Notes: generated by a model from the letters alone, not told the origin. A stretch of 64,000 nucleotides of DNA from Pacificimonas flava (GCF_000342165.1 NZ_AMRV01000001.1:186001-250000), one strand, 5' to 3'. Shown: positions 48,816 to 60,129, counted from the stretch's first letter. Numbers and translations are program-made.

Positions 48816-51800
48816 TCAACTGGCGAGTTTCGCAAGGCTTCGCGCCACCTTCAGCGTGCCGACGAGGCGCTGCTGCGGGCTGCCCCAATTGCGGCTGATG
48901 AACAGCTTGTGGTCGGGCCGCAGCTTGACGACGCCGGCATTCTTCTGGGCAAAGCCGATCAGTTTCTCCGGCTTCGCGAATTCATTCTTGTGGAAGGTGA
49001 TGAGGGCACCCTTCGCACCGGCCTCGATCTTCTCGATATTGGCCGTGCGGCAGTGAATCTTCGTTTCGATGACGTGGAGCAGGTTCTGCACCTCGCCCGG
49101 AATTTTCCCGAAGCGGTCGATCAGTTCCGCGGCGAACCCGTCGATCTCCTCGCGGTCCTCCAGATCGCCTAGCCGCTTGTAGATCGACATACGCAGATTG
49201 AGATCGGAGATATAGTCGTCCGGGATGAGGATGGCCGCGTCCACGTTGATCTGCGGTGAAAACGCTTCGCGCGGCTTCTTGACGCCCGCCGCTTCCGCCC
49301 GCGCCGTCAGCATCGCCTCTTCCAGGAGCGACTGGTAGAGTTCAAAGCCGACCTCCTTGATATGCCCGGATTGTTCGTCGCCAAGCAGATTGCCGGCACC
49401 GCGAATATCGAGATCCTGCGCCGCAAGTTGAAAACCGGCACCCAGAGAATCGAGGCTGGAGAGGACCTGCAGGCGCTTTTGCGCGGTCGGCGGCAAGGGC
49501 TTGTCGTCAGCCGTCGTCATATAGGCATAGGCGCGCGTCTTTGAGCGGCCGACACGGCCGCGAAGCTGGTAAAGCTGTGCGAGCCCGAACATGTCCGCGC
49601 GGTTGATGATCATCGTGTTCGCGCTGGGAATATCAATGCCGCTTTCGACGATGGTCGTGGAAACGAGCACGTCATATTGCTTGTCGTAGAAGGCGCTCAT
49701 GCGCTCCTCGACCTGGCTCGGGCTCATCTGCCCGTGCGCGACGATATATTTCACCTCCGGCACATAGGCACGGAAGAACTCCTCGATATCGGGGATATCA
49801 GCGACGCGCGGCGTTACGAAGAACGACTGGCCGCCGCGATAATGTTCGCGAAGCAGCGCCTCGCGAAGCACGACCGGATCCCATGGCATCACGTAGGTAC
49901 GCACGGCTAGCCGGTCGACAGGCGGGGTTGCGATCAGCGACATGTCGCGCATGCCGCTCATCGCCATTTGCAGCGTGCGCGGGATGGGCGTGGCGGTCAG
50001 CGTCAGCATATGAACGTCGGACTTCAGCTGCTTCAGCCGCTCCTTGTGCGTGACGCCGAAGCGCTGTTCCTCATCCACGATCACGAGGCCCAGGCGCTTG
50101 AACTCTATGCTTTTGGCGAGGAGGGCGTGCGTGCCGATGACGATATCGATGCTGCCGTCGCGCAGGCCGTCGCGGACGCGTTTCGTTTCCTTCTGGGAAA
50201 CGAGGCGCGAGATGTGCCCCAGATTGATCGGGAATCCCTCGAACCGCTCGCGGAAATTCGCTGCATGCTGCCGGGCGAGCAGCGTCGTCGGGCAGATGAC
50301 CGCGACCTGCTGGCCATCCATGGCGGCGACATAGGCGGCGCGAAGCGCGACCTCGGTTTTGCCGAACCCCACATCACCGACGATCAGGCGGTCAACGGGC
50401 TTTCCGCTGGCAAGATCGGCAAGCGTGTCGGCGACCGCGTTCAACTGATCCTCGGTTTCCTCATAGGGGAAGCGGTCGACGAACGAGCCGAGCGCACCGG
50501 GATCGATCTCCATCACCTGTCCCTGATGCGTTGCGCGTTCCGCCGCCGTTCGGATGAGCTCTCCGGCGATTTCGTTGATGCGCTCCTTCGCGCGCGCCTT
50601 TCGCGCTTGCCAGTTGGCACCGCCCAGCCTGTCGAGCGTCACGGTTTCCGCGCCGGCCCCGTAGCGCGACAGCACGTCCATATTCTCGACAGGCACGTAG
50701 AGCTTGTCGTCGCCCGAATAGGTCAGGAGCACGCAATCATGGGGCTGCCCGCCCACCTCGATAGCGGTCAGACCATCGTAGCGGCCGATGCCGTGGTCGC
50801 TGTGCACGACCAGATCGCCCTCCACCATCATGGCGAGCTGATCCATGAACGCGTCGGACTTCTTCTTCCGCCGCGCGCGCCGGACGAGACGATCGCCGAG
50901 CAGATCCTGCTCGCTGACGATGCTGGCTTCGTCCGTGGTAAAGCCATGCTCCAGCGGAAGAAGGGCGAGAGCGATGCCGTCCTGGCCCTTCCTGACGTCT
51001 GCCCAGCTATCCACCTCTTTCAGGGCGGTGAGGCCATGATCCCGAAGGAGGTCGGCAAGCCGCGTGCGCGCGCCCTGCGTATAGCTGGCAAGGAGCACCG
51101 CCTTGCCCTCTTTGCGCAGCGTTTCCGCATGCGCGCCGAACGCCTCGTAGATATTGGTGCCGGACTTGCGCTCTGGGGCGAAATCGCGTGCCGGACGAAT
51201 ACCGAGGTCGTACCCTGCGCCCTCCGGCTGCGAGAAGGGCGTGATGCTGTGAATGGGGCGCGACGACCGGACCTCGTTCCATTCCGACTGGGTGAGGTAC
51301 AGGGCGTCGGGGGCGAGCGGGCGGTAACTGCCGGCCTGCTGCTCCAGGGCCTTCACACGGTTCTGGTGATAATCCTCGATGGCTTCGAAGCGCTGGACCG
51401 CAACCGCGGCCGCAGCCTCTTCGGACATGCAAATGTCGTTTTCGGACAGCATGTCGAAGAAGGTTTCCAGTCGATCCTCCAGCAACGGAAGCCAGTTTTC
51501 CATACCGGCAATGCGTCGCCCCTCGCTGACCGCCTGATAAAGCGGGTCCTGTGTCGCCACGGCGCCGAACAGATCGACATAGGCCCGGCGAAACCGTGCG
51601 ATCGAGTCCTCGGTCATCAGGAACTCGCTGACGGGACGCAGCAGGAACGCGTCGGCCTCTCCGGTCGTGCGCTGGCTGGCCGGATCGAAGGCGCGCATCG
51701 TCTCGATCTCGTCGCCGAAAAAGTCGAGACGCAGCCCCTCCTCCCGCCCGCCGGGGAACAGATCGACGATTCCGCCCCGAACCGCGAACTCGCCGTTTTC

Positions 51801-52280
51801 CAGTACGGTCTCGGTCCTGACGAAACCATTCGCGACGAGCTTGGCAACGAGATCGGCAGGGTCGATCTCCTCGCCAGCCGCGAGACGTGCCGTCATCGCG
51901 CGGATGCGTTCGGCGGGCAGTGTTCGCTGAAGAACCGCGTTCACGGTCGTCACGACGAGCTGGTGGCCGCCAGGAGGTTCGGCGAGGCGGGCCAGTCCCG
52001 CCACACGATCGGCTGCAATGGTCAGCGAGGGCGATGCGCGGTCATAGGGGAGGGAATCCCATGCGGGGACCGATACGACATCGATATCCGGGCTGAAAAA
52101 CGGCGCGGCGTCCGCAATGTGCGCCGCCCCCATATCGTCGGGAGCGATGTAGACGACGCGTCCGCCGCGTGCTGCCGCATCGGACGCGAGCTGCGTCAGA
52201 AGCAGCGGAGCATAGCCCAGCGGAACGCCGCCGATCACCGCCGGCGACCGTGCGGCCGCAATCTTCGCTAGATCCTGCAA
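48816..52280 (-). CDS. mfd: transcription-repair coupling factor
   Basis: An 1154-residue ATPase that removes RNA polymerase stalled at DNA lesions and recruits UvrA. Domains in order: UvrB-like N-terminal part (from residue 1), RNA-polymerase interaction domain with [16 protein letters not shown] (about residue 490), RecG-like translocase with Walker [13 protein letters not shown] (about 637) and DEEQRFG (about 737), and the C-terminal TRCF domain. The start is TTG at 52280, 20 bp after the sdhE stop; the open frame upstream of it overlaps sdhE and has low-complexity content. This gives the usual length. Lies downstream of sdhE on the same strand. Confidence 0.96.
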   Translation of the reverse strand: MQDLAKIAAARSPAVIGGVPLGYAPLLLTQLASDAAARGGRVVYIAPDDMGAAHIADAAPFFSPDIDVVSVPAWDSLPYDRASPSLTIAADRVAGLARLAEPPGGHQLVVTTVNAVLQRTLPAERIRAMTARLAAGEEIDPADLVAKLVANGFVRTETVLENGEFAVRGGIVDLFPGGREEGLRLDFFGDEIETMRAFDPASQRTTGEADAFLLRPVSEFLMTEDSIARFRRAYVDLFGAVATQDPLYQAVSEGRRIAGMENWLPLLEDRLETFFDMLSENDICMSEEAAAAVAVQRFEAIEDYHQNRVKALEQQAGSYRPLAPDALYLTQSEWNEVRSSRPIHSITPFSQPEGAGYDLGIRPARDFAPERKSGTNIYEAFGAHAETLRKEGKAVLLASYTQGARTRLADLLRDHGLTALKEVDSWADVRKGQDGIALALLPLEHGFTTDEASIVSEQDLLGDRLVRRARRKKKSDAFMDQLAMMVEGDLVVHSDHGIGRYDGLTAIEVGGQPHDCVLLTYSGDDKLYVPVENMDVLSRYGAGAETVTLDRLGGANWQARKARAKERINEIAGELIRTAAERATHQGQVMEIDPGALGSFVDRFPYEETEDQLNAVADTLADLASGKPVDRLIVGDVGFGKTEVALRAAYVAAMDGQQVAVICPTTLLARQHAANFRERFEGFPINLGHISRLVSQKETKRVRDGLRDGSIDIVIGTHALLAKSIEFKRLGLVIVDEEQRFGVTHKERLKQLKSDVHMLTLTATPIPRTLQMAMSGMRDMSLIATPPVDRLAVRTYVMPWDPVVLREALLREHYRGGQSFFVTPRVADIPDIEEFFRAYVPEVKYIVAHGQMSPSQVEERMSAFYDKQYDVLVSTTIVESGIDIPSANTMIINRADMFGLAQLYQLRGRVGRSKTRAYAYMTTADDKPLPPTAQKRLQVLSSLDSLGAGFQLAAQDLDIRGAGNLLGDEQSGHIKEVGFELYQSLLEEAMLTARAEAAGVKKPREAFSPQINVDAAILIPDDYISDLNLRMSIYKRLGDLEDREEIDGFAAELIDRFGKIPGEVQNLLHVIETKIHCRTANIEKIEAGAKGALITFHKNEFAKPEKLIGFAQKNAGVVKLRPDHKLFISRNWGSPQQRLVGTLKVARSLAKLAS

Positions 52281-52299
52281 ATGTCTTACCTGCGATGGG

Positions 52300-52593
52300 T
52301 CAGGGGGTCTTGAGGTAGTCGAGCCGCTGCATGTCGCGCATCGTCTCTCCGGCAAAGCGGTCGGGGACGGGCGCGGTTCCGATTGCCCACGCCATGATGT
52401 CCACGTCGTTTTCTTCCAGCAGCGTCTCGTACCAGAGGATCGCGTCCTCATCCCAGTCATTCACATGCCGGTCGCAGAAGCCGCCGATCAGGATGTCGGC
52501 CTCCTTCGTACCGCGATGCCAGGCGCGGAATCTTAGACGGCGGCGGCGGGCCGCAAGCGGGTCTTCGTCATTGGACGCTGGGGTGTTAGTCAC
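52300..52593 (-). CDS. sdhE: FAD assembly factor SdhE
   Basis: A 97-residue helical protein that helps covalent flavinylation of succinate dehydrogenase subunit A. The invariant RGxxE motif is RGTKE at residues 27-31, followed by the GGF and WYE contact residues. It is unusual only in a 12-residue disordered N-terminus. It precedes mfd and is divergent from recG with 15 bp between start codons. This sdhE-recG-mfd arrangement is conserved in alphaproteobacteria, though the link to repair genes is not explained by function. Confidence 0.93.
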   Translation of the reverse strand: MTNTPASNDEDPLAARRRRLRFRAWHRGTKEADILIGGFCDRHVNDWDEDAILWYETLLEENDVDIMAWAIGTAPVPDRFAGETMRDMQRLDYLKTP

Positions 52594-52608
52594 GCTGCCG
52601 AGCTACGC

Positions 52609-54681
52609 ATGAGACCCGATCTACTCAACCCTCTGTTTGCATCCGTGCAAAGCATCGACGGCGTCGGACCGCGCCTTGCCAAGCAGCTTGGCAAGCTGGG
52701 GATCGAGCGCCTTCTCGACCTCGTCTATCACCTGCCGGCCTATGCCGTGCCGCGGCGGCGCGTCGCCGAAATCGCCGACGCTGCCGAGGGCGAGACGGTA
52801 ACCGTGGCGCTGACGGCGCAGCGCGTGCAGCAGGGAAGCGGACGCCGCCCGACGCGGATCATGACGACGGATTCCGGCGGTGGCGGGGCGGCGCTCGTTT
52901 TCTTTCACGACCGGGGGGGCTATGCGGCGCGGCAATTGCCGATCGGCGAAGCGCGAATCGTATCCGGAAAGGTCGAGCGCTATGGCGGCGAGGCGCAGAT
53001 CGTTCACCCGGACTATATCGTTGCGCCCAGCAGCGGCGATGACATCCCCGATCGCGAGCCGGTTTATGGGCTGACCGAGGGGCTGACCAACAAGCGCCTG
53101 CGCCAGCTCGTTCGAACCGCGCTGGAAAGCGTCCCCGACCTTCCCGAATGGATCGAGGGCAGCATGCGAAGGCGAGAGGGCTGGGCTGCCTGGCGCCAGT
53201 CCCTGCTCGACATGCACGACTGCACCGACACGGGCGCGCGCGAGCGACTCGCCTATGACGAACTCCTCGCCAACCAGGTGACGATGCTGCTGATTCGTGA
53301 AAGCTCCCGCCGCCGGAGGGGCCGGCCGCTAAACGGAGACGGTGCCCTTCTCGAGCGGCTGCGCAGTGCGCTTCCGTACCGCTTTACCGGCGCGCAGGAA
53401 CGCTCGATCGCTGAAATCCTCGGGGATTTGGGTGCGGAGCGGCCGATGCTGCGGCTGCTGCAGGGCGATGTCGGCTCCGGCAAGACCGCCGTGGCTCTGG
53501 CCGCGATGCTGCGCGCGGTGGAAGCGGGGGCGCAGGCGGCGCTGCTCGCGCCAACCGAAATCCTCGCCCGTCAACACCTTGCAAGCCTGGACGAGATGCT
53601 GTTCGGCATGAATGTTCGCACCGCCATTCTGACCGGCCGGGAAACCGGCGCGGCGCGCAGCCGCACGCTTGCGGAACTGGCGAGCGGCGCCATCGACATT
53701 CTGGTCGGAACGCATGCGATCTTTCAGGATGCCGTCACCTATCACGACCTTGGCCTCGTTATCATCGACGAACAGCACCGCTTCGGCGTGAACCAGCGTA
53801 AGATGCTCACCGAGAAGGGACGGCGGGCGCCGCACGTCCTCGTCATGACCGCAACCCCAATTCCCCGCAGCCTGACGCTGACCCAGTTCGGCGAGATGGA
53901 CGAATCGCGCATCGACGAGATGCCGCCGGGACGCGAGCCGGTGGAGACGCTGGTTCTGAGCCGCGAACGGCTGGAGGAGGTCGTCGGCAGCGTATCGCGT
54001 CTGCTCGAAAGCGGCGGCAGGGCCTATTGGGTCTGCCCGCTTGTCGAGGAAAGCGAGGCGGAGGGCGATGTGGCGGCGGCCGAAACGCGCGCCGAAATCC
54101 TGAAAAAAGCCCTCGGCGCGGAACGGGTTGGCCTCGTCCACGGGCGCATGAAGGGCGAGGAAAAGGACCGCGTCATGGCGGCCTTTGCAGCGGGGCGGCT
54201 GCAGGTGCTGGTCGCGACGACGGTGATCGAGGTCGGCGTCAACGTGCCGGAGGCGACCCTGATGGTCGTCGAGCAGGCCGAGCGCTTCGGTCTGGCGCAG
54301 CTTCATCAGCTACGCGGGCGTGTGGGGCGCGGGGGCGGGCGATCGGTCTGCATGTTGCTGCGAAGCGCTGAGATCAGCGAAACCGCACGTGAGCGGCTGA
54401 AGCTGATGCGGTCCACGAATGACGGCTTTGCCATTGCCGATCGGGACCTGGAACTGCGCGGGGGCGGTGAAATCTTGGGTACGCGGCAATCGGGGGAGGC
54501 CGGCTACCGCGTCGCGCGTCCGGAAGATACCGCCCGCCTCGCCGAGCCGGCCCGCGACGATGCACGTCTGTTCCTGGAGCAGGAGGGCGGCTTTGAGGGC
54601 TCCAAGCGGGCAGACGCCATGCGGACGCTACTCTATTTGTTCGAGCGGGATAGCGCGCTTGGCCTGCTGAAGGCGGGCTAG
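52609..54681 (+). CDS. recG: ATP-dependent DNA helicase RecG
   Basis: A 690-residue monomeric helicase that regresses stalled forks and acts on Holliday junctions. It has the N-terminal wedge/OB domain (opening with SVQSIDGVGPRLAKQLGKLG, a helix-hairpin-helix-like element), Walker A GDVGSGKTAVAL near residue 286, DEQHRFG near residue 387, and the C-terminal helicase motifs AEILKKALG, VATTVIEVGVNVPEAT and the [10 protein letters not shown] motif. Start ATG 52609, only 15 bp from the divergent sdhE, so its promoter must lie within the sdhE coding region or in that gap. Confidence 0.96.
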   Translation: MRPDLLNPLFASVQSIDGVGPRLAKQLGKLGIERLLDLVYHLPAYAVPRRRVAEIADAAEGETVTVALTAQRVQQGSGRRPTRIMTTDSGGGGAALVFFHDRGGYAARQLPIGEARIVSGKVERYGGEAQIVHPDYIVAPSSGDDIPDREPVYGLTEGLTNKRLRQLVRTALESVPDLPEWIEGSMRRREGWAAWRQSLLDMHDCTDTGARERLAYDELLANQVTMLLIRESSRRRRGRPLNGDGALLERLRSALPYRFTGAQERSIAEILGDLGAERPMLRLLQGDVGSGKTAVALAAMLRAVEAGAQAALLAPTEILARQHLASLDEMLFGMNVRTAILTGRETGAARSRTLAELASGAIDILVGTHAIFQDAVTYHDLGLVIIDEQHRFGVNQRKMLTEKGRRAPHVLVMTATPIPRSLTLTQFGEMDESRIDEMPPGREPVETLVLSRERLEEVVGSVSRLLESGGRAYWVCPLVEESEAEGDVAAAETRAEILKKALGAERVGLVHGRMKGEEKDRVMAAFAAGRLQVLVATTVIEVGVNVPEATLMVVEQAERFGLAQLHQLRGRVGRGGGRSVCMLLRSAEISETARERLKLMRSTNDGFAIADRDLELRGGGEILGTRQSGEAGYRVARPEDTARLAEPARDDARLFLEQEGGFEGSKRADAMRTLLYLFERDSALGLLKAG

Positions 54682-54714
54682 CGGACCGCGCACAGGCGCC
54701 GTCCGCCGCCCCGA

Positions 54715-55935
54715 TCAAGCTTGGGTCAGGACGATTCCATGACGCTTTTTGCCGGCGGATATGCGTGCCTCCGGCGCGGGGACGGCGGCGCCTTCGTCCG
54801 CAACGGCCTCTCCATCGATACGCGCGCCGCCGCCCTTGATAAGGCGGCGGGCCTCCCCGTTCGATTTCGCGAACCCCAACAGGGTCAGGGCCTCGACGAT
54901 CGTTATCGGTGCGGCGACCGTTACGCTTGGAAGGTCTTCGCCCGCTCCGCCGCCAAACGTCGACTGCGCCGTCTCCTGCGCGGTGCGGGCAGCATCGCGG
55001 CCGCGGCACAACGTCGTCGCCTCGTTCGCGAGGATTTCCTTTGCGGCATTGATCTCCGCGCCCTCCAGCGCCTCGAGCCTGGCGATCTCGTCCAGGGGCA
55101 AGTCGGTGAACAGGCGCAGGAAGCGGCCGACATCGGCATCCTGTGTGTTCCGCCAGAATTGCCAATAGTCGTAACTGGGCAGCATCTCCTCGTTCAGCCA
55201 GACGGCACCCGCCATGGTCTTGCCCATCTTGCCGCCGTCAGCCGTCGTGATCAGCGGGGTCGTCACGCCGTACACCTCTTGGCCATCCACGCGCCGCGCC
55301 AGTTCGATGCCGTTGACGATATTGCCCCACTGATCGGAGCCGCCCATTTGCAGCCGGCAGTCCAGCCGGCGCGACAGCTCCAGGAAGTCATAGGCCTGCA
55401 GGATCATGTAGTTGAATTCGAGGAAGCTGAGCGACTGTTCGCGGTCCAGACGCAGCTTCACGGAATCGAAGCTGAGCATGCGATTGATTGAGAAATGCTG
55501 CCCGATATCCCGCAGGAACGGAATATATTCCAGGGCATCCAGCCAGTCGGCATTGTCCACCATCACGGCATCGGTCGGCCCGTCGCCGAACGTCAGGAAC
55601 CTTTCGAACACGGTTCGGATCGAGGCGACATTGGCGCCGATCGTCTCTGCCGTCATCAGCCGGCGGGCCTCGTCCTTGAAACTGGGGTCGCCGATCTTGC
55701 CTGTTCCGCCGCCCATCAGCACGATGGGCTTGTGCCCCGCCTGTTGCAGGCGGCGCAGCATCATGATCTGCACAAGGCTGCCGACATGCAGCGAAGGGGC
55801 GGTCGGATCGAAGCCGATATAGCCGGGCACGACGGCACTGGCGGCGCGGGCGTCGAGCCCCTCCGCATCGGTTAGCTGGTGGATGTAGCCGCGCTTGTCG
55901 AGCACGCGTAGTAGATCGGATTTGTAATCTGTCAT
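54715..55935 (-). CDS. tyrS: tyrosyl-tRNA synthetase
   Basis: A 406-residue class I aminoacyl-tRNA synthetase. The HIGH-like motif is PSLHVGS, the KMSKS-like motif is GGKMGKTM, and between them are the tyrosine-binding YDFLELSR and the [14 protein letters not shown] helix; the last 60 residues are an S4 RNA-binding domain ([23 protein letters not shown]). This is the bacterial TyrRS of the shorter type. The ATG at 55935 gives [12 protein letters not shown]; an in-frame ATG at 55950 is also possible. It converges on recG with 33 bp between stops and is divergent from anmK by 32 bp. Confidence 0.96.
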   Translation of the reverse strand: MTDYKSDLLRVLDKRGYIHQLTDAEGLDARAASAVVPGYIGFDPTAPSLHVGSLVQIMMLRRLQQAGHKPIVLMGGGTGKIGDPSFKDEARRLMTAETIGANVASIRTVFERFLTFGDGPTDAVMVDNADWLDALEYIPFLRDIGQHFSINRMLSFDSVKLRLDREQSLSFLEFNYMILQAYDFLELSRRLDCRLQMGGSDQWGNIVNGIELARRVDGQEVYGVTTPLITTADGGKMGKTMAGAVWLNEEMLPSYDYWQFWRNTQDADVGRFLRLFTDLPLDEIARLEALEGAEINAAKEILANEATTLCRGRDAARTAQETAQSTFGGGAGEDLPSVTVAAPITIVEALTLLGFAKSNGEARRLIKGGGARIDGEAVADEGAAVPAPEARISAGKKRHGIVLTQA

Positions 55936-55967
55936 GGCCGCCGGGCGCATAGCATGGAGATATTCGT

Positions 55968-57050
55968 ATGAGTAGCCGCCTCTACCGGGCCGTGGGCCTG
56001 ATGTCCGGCACGTCGATGGACGGGATCGATGCTGCGCTGATCGAAACGGACGGGGAGGGGCATATTCGCTTCCTCGACTTTGCGAGCCGGCCCTATGACG
56101 ACGCGTTCCGTGCCGATCTGCGCGCCGCCGTGCTGAAGGGCGCCGCCGCCATGGAGAGACAGATGGACGACGATTTGCGCGCGGTTTCGCGGCGTCTGAC
56201 GATCCTGCATGCCGAGGTAGCCGGGACCATCGCAAAGGGAGCTGATGTCGTCGGCTTTCACGGCCATACGATCGGTCACCGGCCCGACCGGGGCTGGACA
56301 TGGCAGATCGGCGACGGCGCACTTCTGGCGCAGCTTCTGCGAATCGAGGTCGTGGATGATTTCCGCGGACCGGACGTCGCGGCCGGCGGGCAGGGGGCGC
56401 CGCTTCTTCCCGCCTATCATCGCGCCCTTGGCAGCGGTCTCGAGCGGCCGTTCGGCGTCCTTAACCTCGGTGGTGTCGGGAACCTGACCTGGATCGGCGG
56501 GGGGGACGAGATTGTCGCCTTCGATACCGGGCCGGCCAATGCGTTGATCGACGACTGGCTGCACGAACAGCGCGGGCTCTCTTTCGACGAGAACGGTGCG
56601 CTGGCCTCGGCGGGCGACGTTCACGAAGAGGTGCTGCAATCGATGCTGGACCTGCCATGGTTCGATCAGGCGCCGCCCAAATCGCTCGACCGCCAGGATT
56701 TCGGCATTGAACCCGTAAGAGCGCTGAACGCCGAAGATGGCGCGGCGACCCTGACAGCCTTCACCGCGGAAACGGTTCGGCTGGCGCTTTCACATGTTTC
56801 AAGCCGGCCGCAACGGCTCCTGGTGACGGGCGGCGGTCGCCACAACCCCGTGCTGATGCGCATGATCACGGAGCGGACTGGCATCGCGGCGGAGCCCGTC
56901 GAGGCCGCCGGTTGGCGCGGTGATAGTATGGAGGCGGAAGGTTTCGCGTGGTTCGCTGTTCGAAAGCTGCGAGGTCTGCCCACCAGCTTCCCCGAAATCA
57001 GTGGACCGCGGCAGCCAGTTGTTGGCGGCACACTTCACGTGCCGTCCTAA
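55968..57050 (+). CDS. anmK: anhydro-N-acetylmuramic acid kinase
   Basis: A 360-residue ASKHA-fold enzyme that opens and phosphorylates 1,6-anhydro-MurNAc to MurNAc-6-phosphate, returning cell wall sugars to metabolism. The N-terminal [16 protein letters not shown] phosphate loop, the [10 protein letters not shown] motif, [12 protein letters not shown], and [15 protein letters not shown] are characteristic. Normal length. Its neighbours (tyrS and a hydrolase) do not belong to recycling, so it appears to be expressed alone from the 32-bp divergent gap with tyrS. Confidence 0.95.
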   Translation: MSSRLYRAVGLMSGTSMDGIDAALIETDGEGHIRFLDFASRPYDDAFRADLRAAVLKGAAAMERQMDDDLRAVSRRLTILHAEVAGTIAKGADVVGFHGHTIGHRPDRGWTWQIGDGALLAQLLRIEVVDDFRGPDVAAGGQGAPLLPAYHRALGSGLERPFGVLNLGGVGNLTWIGGGDEIVAFDTGPANALIDDWLHEQRGLSFDENGALASAGDVHEEVLQSMLDLPWFDQAPPKSLDRQDFGIEPVRALNAEDGAATLTAFTAETVRLALSHVSSRPQRLLVTGGGRHNPVLMRMITERTGIAAEPVEAAGWRGDSMEAEGFAWFAVRKLRGLPTSFPEISGPRQPVVGGTLHVPS

Positions 57051-57082
57051 TAGCGCGGCCTAAACAGCTATAAACACGAAGT

Positions 57083-57736
57083 TCAGTAGGAAAGGTCGTT
57101 CTTCACGCGCATATCAACATAACCATTAATGCGAGCCATCAATTCATCCCGTTCGTTCTCGAAGAAGTGATTGGCCCCGTCCATCACTTGGTGCTCGATC
57201 GTGATGTGCTTCTGGGTCTTCAGCTTGTCGACCAGCTTCTGGACACCGGCAGGTGTCACCACCTCGTCGGCGCCGCCGTTGATGATGAGGCCGGACGAGG
57301 GGCAGGGGGCGAGAAAGCCGAAATCATAAAGGTTCGCCGGCGGCGCGACGGAAATGAACCCGCGGATTTCCGGGCGGCGCATCAGAAGCTGCATGCCGAT
57401 CAAGGCTCCGAAGCTGAAGCCGGCGACGAAAGTGAACGGCGCCTCCGGATTGAACTGCTGCACCCAGTCAAGGGCGCTGGCGGCATCCGACAGTTCGCCG
57501 ATTCCGTTATCGAATTCACCCTGGCTGCGGCCGACGCCGCGAAAGTTGAAGCGCAACGTCGCGAAGCCGCGCTTCTGGAAGAGATTGTAGAGCGCCAGCG
57601 TGATTCCCTCGTTCATCGTGCCATTGCTGCCCGGATGGGGATGCAGGATGATGGCGATCGGCACGCGCGGTGCACGGCCCGGCGAATAACGGCCTTCCAG
57701 ACGACCTTCGGGACCGGGAATGATGACTTCGGGCAT
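57083..57736 (-). CDS. alpha/beta hydrolase (COG2945-like)
   Basis: A 217-residue serine hydrolase. The oxyanion segment HPHPGSNGTMNE (residues 33-44), the nucleophile elbow GFSFG, the acid in GGADEVV and the His in GANHFFEN form the catalytic triad in the order of the COG2945 group. The substrate is not known; related proteins are annotated as esterases or peptidase-like. Converges with anmK by 32 bp and is divergent from the desulfurase genes over 186 bp (57737-57922), in which I see no RNA gene. Confidence 0.88.
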   Translation of the reverse strand: MPEVIIPGPEGRLEGRYSPGRAPRVPIAIILHPHPGSNGTMNEGITLALYNLFQKRGFATLRFNFRGVGRSQGEFDNGIGELSDAASALDWVQQFNPEAPFTFVAGFSFGALIGMQLLMRRPEIRGFISVAPPANLYDFGFLAPCPSSGLIINGGADEVVTPAGVQKLVDKLKTQKHITIEHQVMDGANHFFENERDELMARINGYVDMRVKNDLSY

Positions 57737-57922
57737 AGGGACGATATTTCCAAGAGACTGGCGGGATTCGCACGGGGCAGGCGCGTGCCTATATAGGACC
57801 CGCATGGCTTTCCTCAATATAAACGCGCCCCCGGGTCGAGGCTGCCTCGACGGTAGCGCTGCACGGGCTTTCTGGGTGCCGGGTGGAAAGCACGTCCGAG
57901 GACTGGCAGAGCACGCGGGCAA

Positions 57923-58999
57923 ATGACGATGCGTATTTATCTGGACTGGAACGCGACGGCCCCCATGCGCGGCGCCGCCGTCGAAGCCATTGCCGAGGAA
58001 AGCCGCCGCTGGGCGAACCCCTCCTCCGTTCACGGTGAGGGGCGGAGTGCCAAGGGACGTCTGGAGCGAGCTCGGGAAAGCTTGGCGGCGGCGTTCGGGA
58101 CAATGCCGTCGCAGTTGATCTTCACGAGCGGTGGGACCGAAGCCCTGGCGTTGGCCTTGCAAGGGACAATGATGCCGCGGATCCTGGTGTCGGCCGTCGA
58201 ACACTCCGCGGTTCTGGAGGCGGCACCTGGGGCGCAGATCCTTCCCGTGGATTCCGACGGACGACTGTGCCTGAACGCCTTGCAGGATGCGTTGAAGGAG
58301 GGCCCGGCGCTGGTCGCCCTGATGCATGCGAACAATGAGACCGGCGTCTTGCAGCCTGTGGAGGAGGTGGTCGATCTTGTTCGGGCGTGCGGCGGACTGA
58401 CTCTTGTGGACGCCGTTCAGACGGCGGGCAAGATGCGCCTGCCGTCTGCCGATTTCGTCGCAATTTCAGCCCACAAGATAGGCGGACCGCCGGGTGCCGG
58501 GATGCTTGTCGCCCGCTGCGCAGATCAGCTCGAGGCGGTGCAGAAGGGCGGGGGCCAGGAGAGGGGGCTGCGGGGCGGTACCGAGAACCTGCCGGGCATT
58601 GCCGGCTTCGCTGCAGCAGCCGAAGCTTACGACATGGAGTGGCTCGCTGCCGCCGCCAAGCGCCATCGCCGGCTTGAGGATGCCGTGAAGGCGGCGGGCG
58701 GAACCATCGTCGGGGAGCGAGCGCAGCGCCTTCAGAATGTCAGCATGATCCGCATGCCGGGCGTATCGGCGGCGTCGCAGCTCATGGTGCTCGACCTTGC
58801 CGGCTTCGCCCTATCGAGCGGTTCGGCATGCTCATCTGGCAAGGTCGGCGCCAGCCATGTGCTGGCCGCGATGGGAATGGATGCACCCGCTGCCGGAGAG
58901 GCGGTGCGCGTGTCGAGCGGCTGGCTGACCGAAGACGAGGATGTGGAGCGTTTCGCCGAGGCATGGGTTCGGCTGGCCGAACAAAGGCGCGCGGCATGA
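57923..58999 (+). CDS. cysteine desulfurase (NifS/IscS family), paralogue 1
   Basis: A 358-residue PLP enzyme that takes sulfur from cysteine. The PLP Lys is Lys185 in SAHKIGG, a conserved His sits in VEHSAVLE, and the catalytic Cys is Cys303 in SSGSACSSGKV. The protein is about 30 residues shorter than E. coli IscS and differs clearly from the next gene. The start could also be the third codon (ATG 57929). The next gene begins inside its stop (ATGA). No sufBCD or iscU genes follow within the window, so its sulfur acceptor is unknown here; tRNA thiolation or Fe-S assembly are both possible. Confidence 0.93.
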   Translation: MTMRIYLDWNATAPMRGAAVEAIAEESRRWANPSSVHGEGRSAKGRLERARESLAAAFGTMPSQLIFTSGGTEALALALQGTMMPRILVSAVEHSAVLEAAPGAQILPVDSDGRLCLNALQDALKEGPALVALMHANNETGVLQPVEEVVDLVRACGGLTLVDAVQTAGKMRLPSADFVAISAHKIGGPPGAGMLVARCADQLEAVQKGGGQERGLRGGTENLPGIAGFAAAAEAYDMEWLAAAAKRHRRLEDAVKAAGGTIVGERAQRLQNVSMIRMPGVSAASQLMVLDLAGFALSSGSACSSGKVGASHVLAAMGMDAPAAGEAVRVSSGWLTEDEDVERFAEAWVRLAEQRRAA

Positions 59000-60129
59000 G
59001 TATTTATCTCGATTACCAGGCGACGACGCCGCTCGATCCTGTCGTAGCCGACGCCATGGCGCCCTATTGGGAGGATCAGTACGGAAACCCGCACTCGCAG
59101 CACCGCCATGGCTGGCAGGCCGCCGCGGGATTCGACAAGGCGCGAACGGCGGTCGCCGCCCTCGTCGGCGCGCCAGCGGCGTGGACCATCTTCACCTCCG
59201 GCGCGACCGAGGCAAACAATCTCGCGCTGAAGGGCGCGATGCAGGCGGCGCCTCCGGGTCGGCGACGTCTCGTTACCGTTGCGACAGAGCATAGCTGCGT
59301 TCTGGAAAGCGCACGATGGCTGGAACAGCAGGGATTCGAGTTGACGGTTCTGAATGTCGAGCCGTCCGGGCTTCTCGACATGGAGGCGCTCGATTCTGCT
59401 CTTGCCGACGATGTCGCGCTCGTGTCCGTAATGGCCGTCAACAATGAGATCGGCGTCATACAGCCGCTGGCGGAGATTGGCCGGCGGGTGCGAAATGCGG
59501 GCGCGCTCTTCCATTCCGACGCTGCACAGGCCTTCGGCAAAATGCCATTGGACGTGGAGGCCATGAGCCTCGATCTCTTGAGTGTGTCGGGGCACAAGAT
59601 TTACGGGCCGAAGGGAATCGGCGCACTTCTTCTCAGGCCCGGCACGCGCCTGGCGCCGCAAATGCATGGGGGCGGGCAGGAAGGTGACGGGCTTCGATCC
59701 GGCACGTTGGCGCCTGCGCTCATTGCGGGACTTGGCCGCGCGGCCGAACAAGCGGCGTCGCTCATGGCAGAGGATTCGCGACAGGCGCGTAATTTTTTCG
59801 ATTTGATGCTTTCGCTGCTGCCGAAGCCTTTTCAAGTGAACGGCGACACCGAAAGGCGCTTGCATGCCAATCTCAACGTGACGTTCCCGGGAATCGACAG
59901 CGCGCGTCTGCTGATGGATGCCCGGCGCCTCTCCATCTCGTCCGGGGCTGCATGTGCGGGTTCTGCCGGGCGAAAGAGCCATGTGCTTGCGGCGCTCGGC
60001 CTCTCGGACGCTGAGATGCGGGGCACGTTGCGCATGGGATGGGGGCGTTTCACGGTGGAGGCGGATATTCGGGAGGCGGCGAGCATGATTGCCGATGCGG
60101 TATCTCGGCAAAGGCAGGTGGCGGCATGA
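58996..60129 (+). CDS. cysteine desulfurase (NifS/IscS family), paralogue 2
   Basis: A 377-residue PLP enzyme with the same fold as its neighbour. PLP Lys is Lys201 in SGHKIYGPKG, His in ATEHSCVLE, and catalytic Cys is Cys320 in SSGAACAGSAGRKSH. The Cys loop is longer and glycine/serine-rich compared with paralogue 1 (SSGSACSSGKV), so the two probably serve different acceptors. The motif DYQATTPLDP at the N-terminus is IscS/NifS-like. It overlaps both neighbours by ATGA and is followed at once by a ferredoxin. Confidence 0.93.
   Translation: MSIYLDYQATTPLDPVVADAMAPYWEDQYGNPHSQHRHGWQAAAGFDKARTAVAALVGAPAAWTIFTSGATEANNLALKGAMQAAPPGRRRLVTVATEHSCVLESARWLEQQGFELTVLNVEPSGLLDMEALDSALADDVALVSVMAVNNEIGVIQPLAEIGRRVRNAGALFHSDAAQAFGKMPLDVEAMSLDLLSVSGHKIYGPKGIGALLLRPGTRLAPQMHGGGQEGDGLRSGTLAPALIAGLGRAAEQAASLMAEDSRQARNFFDLMLSLLPKPFQVNGDTERRLHANLNVTFPGIDSARLLMDARRLSISSGAACAGSAGRKSHVLAALGLSDAEMRGTLRMGWGRFTVEADIREAASMIADAVSRQRQVAA

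Noticed and set aside
49968-52271. 767-residue open frame opposite mfd
   Set aside because: The minus-strand Mfd protein has every expected motif; this frame is its complement.
52281-52460. longer mfd start
   Set aside because: It runs against sdhE and is low-complexity; starting at TTG 52280 gives the usual Mfd length.
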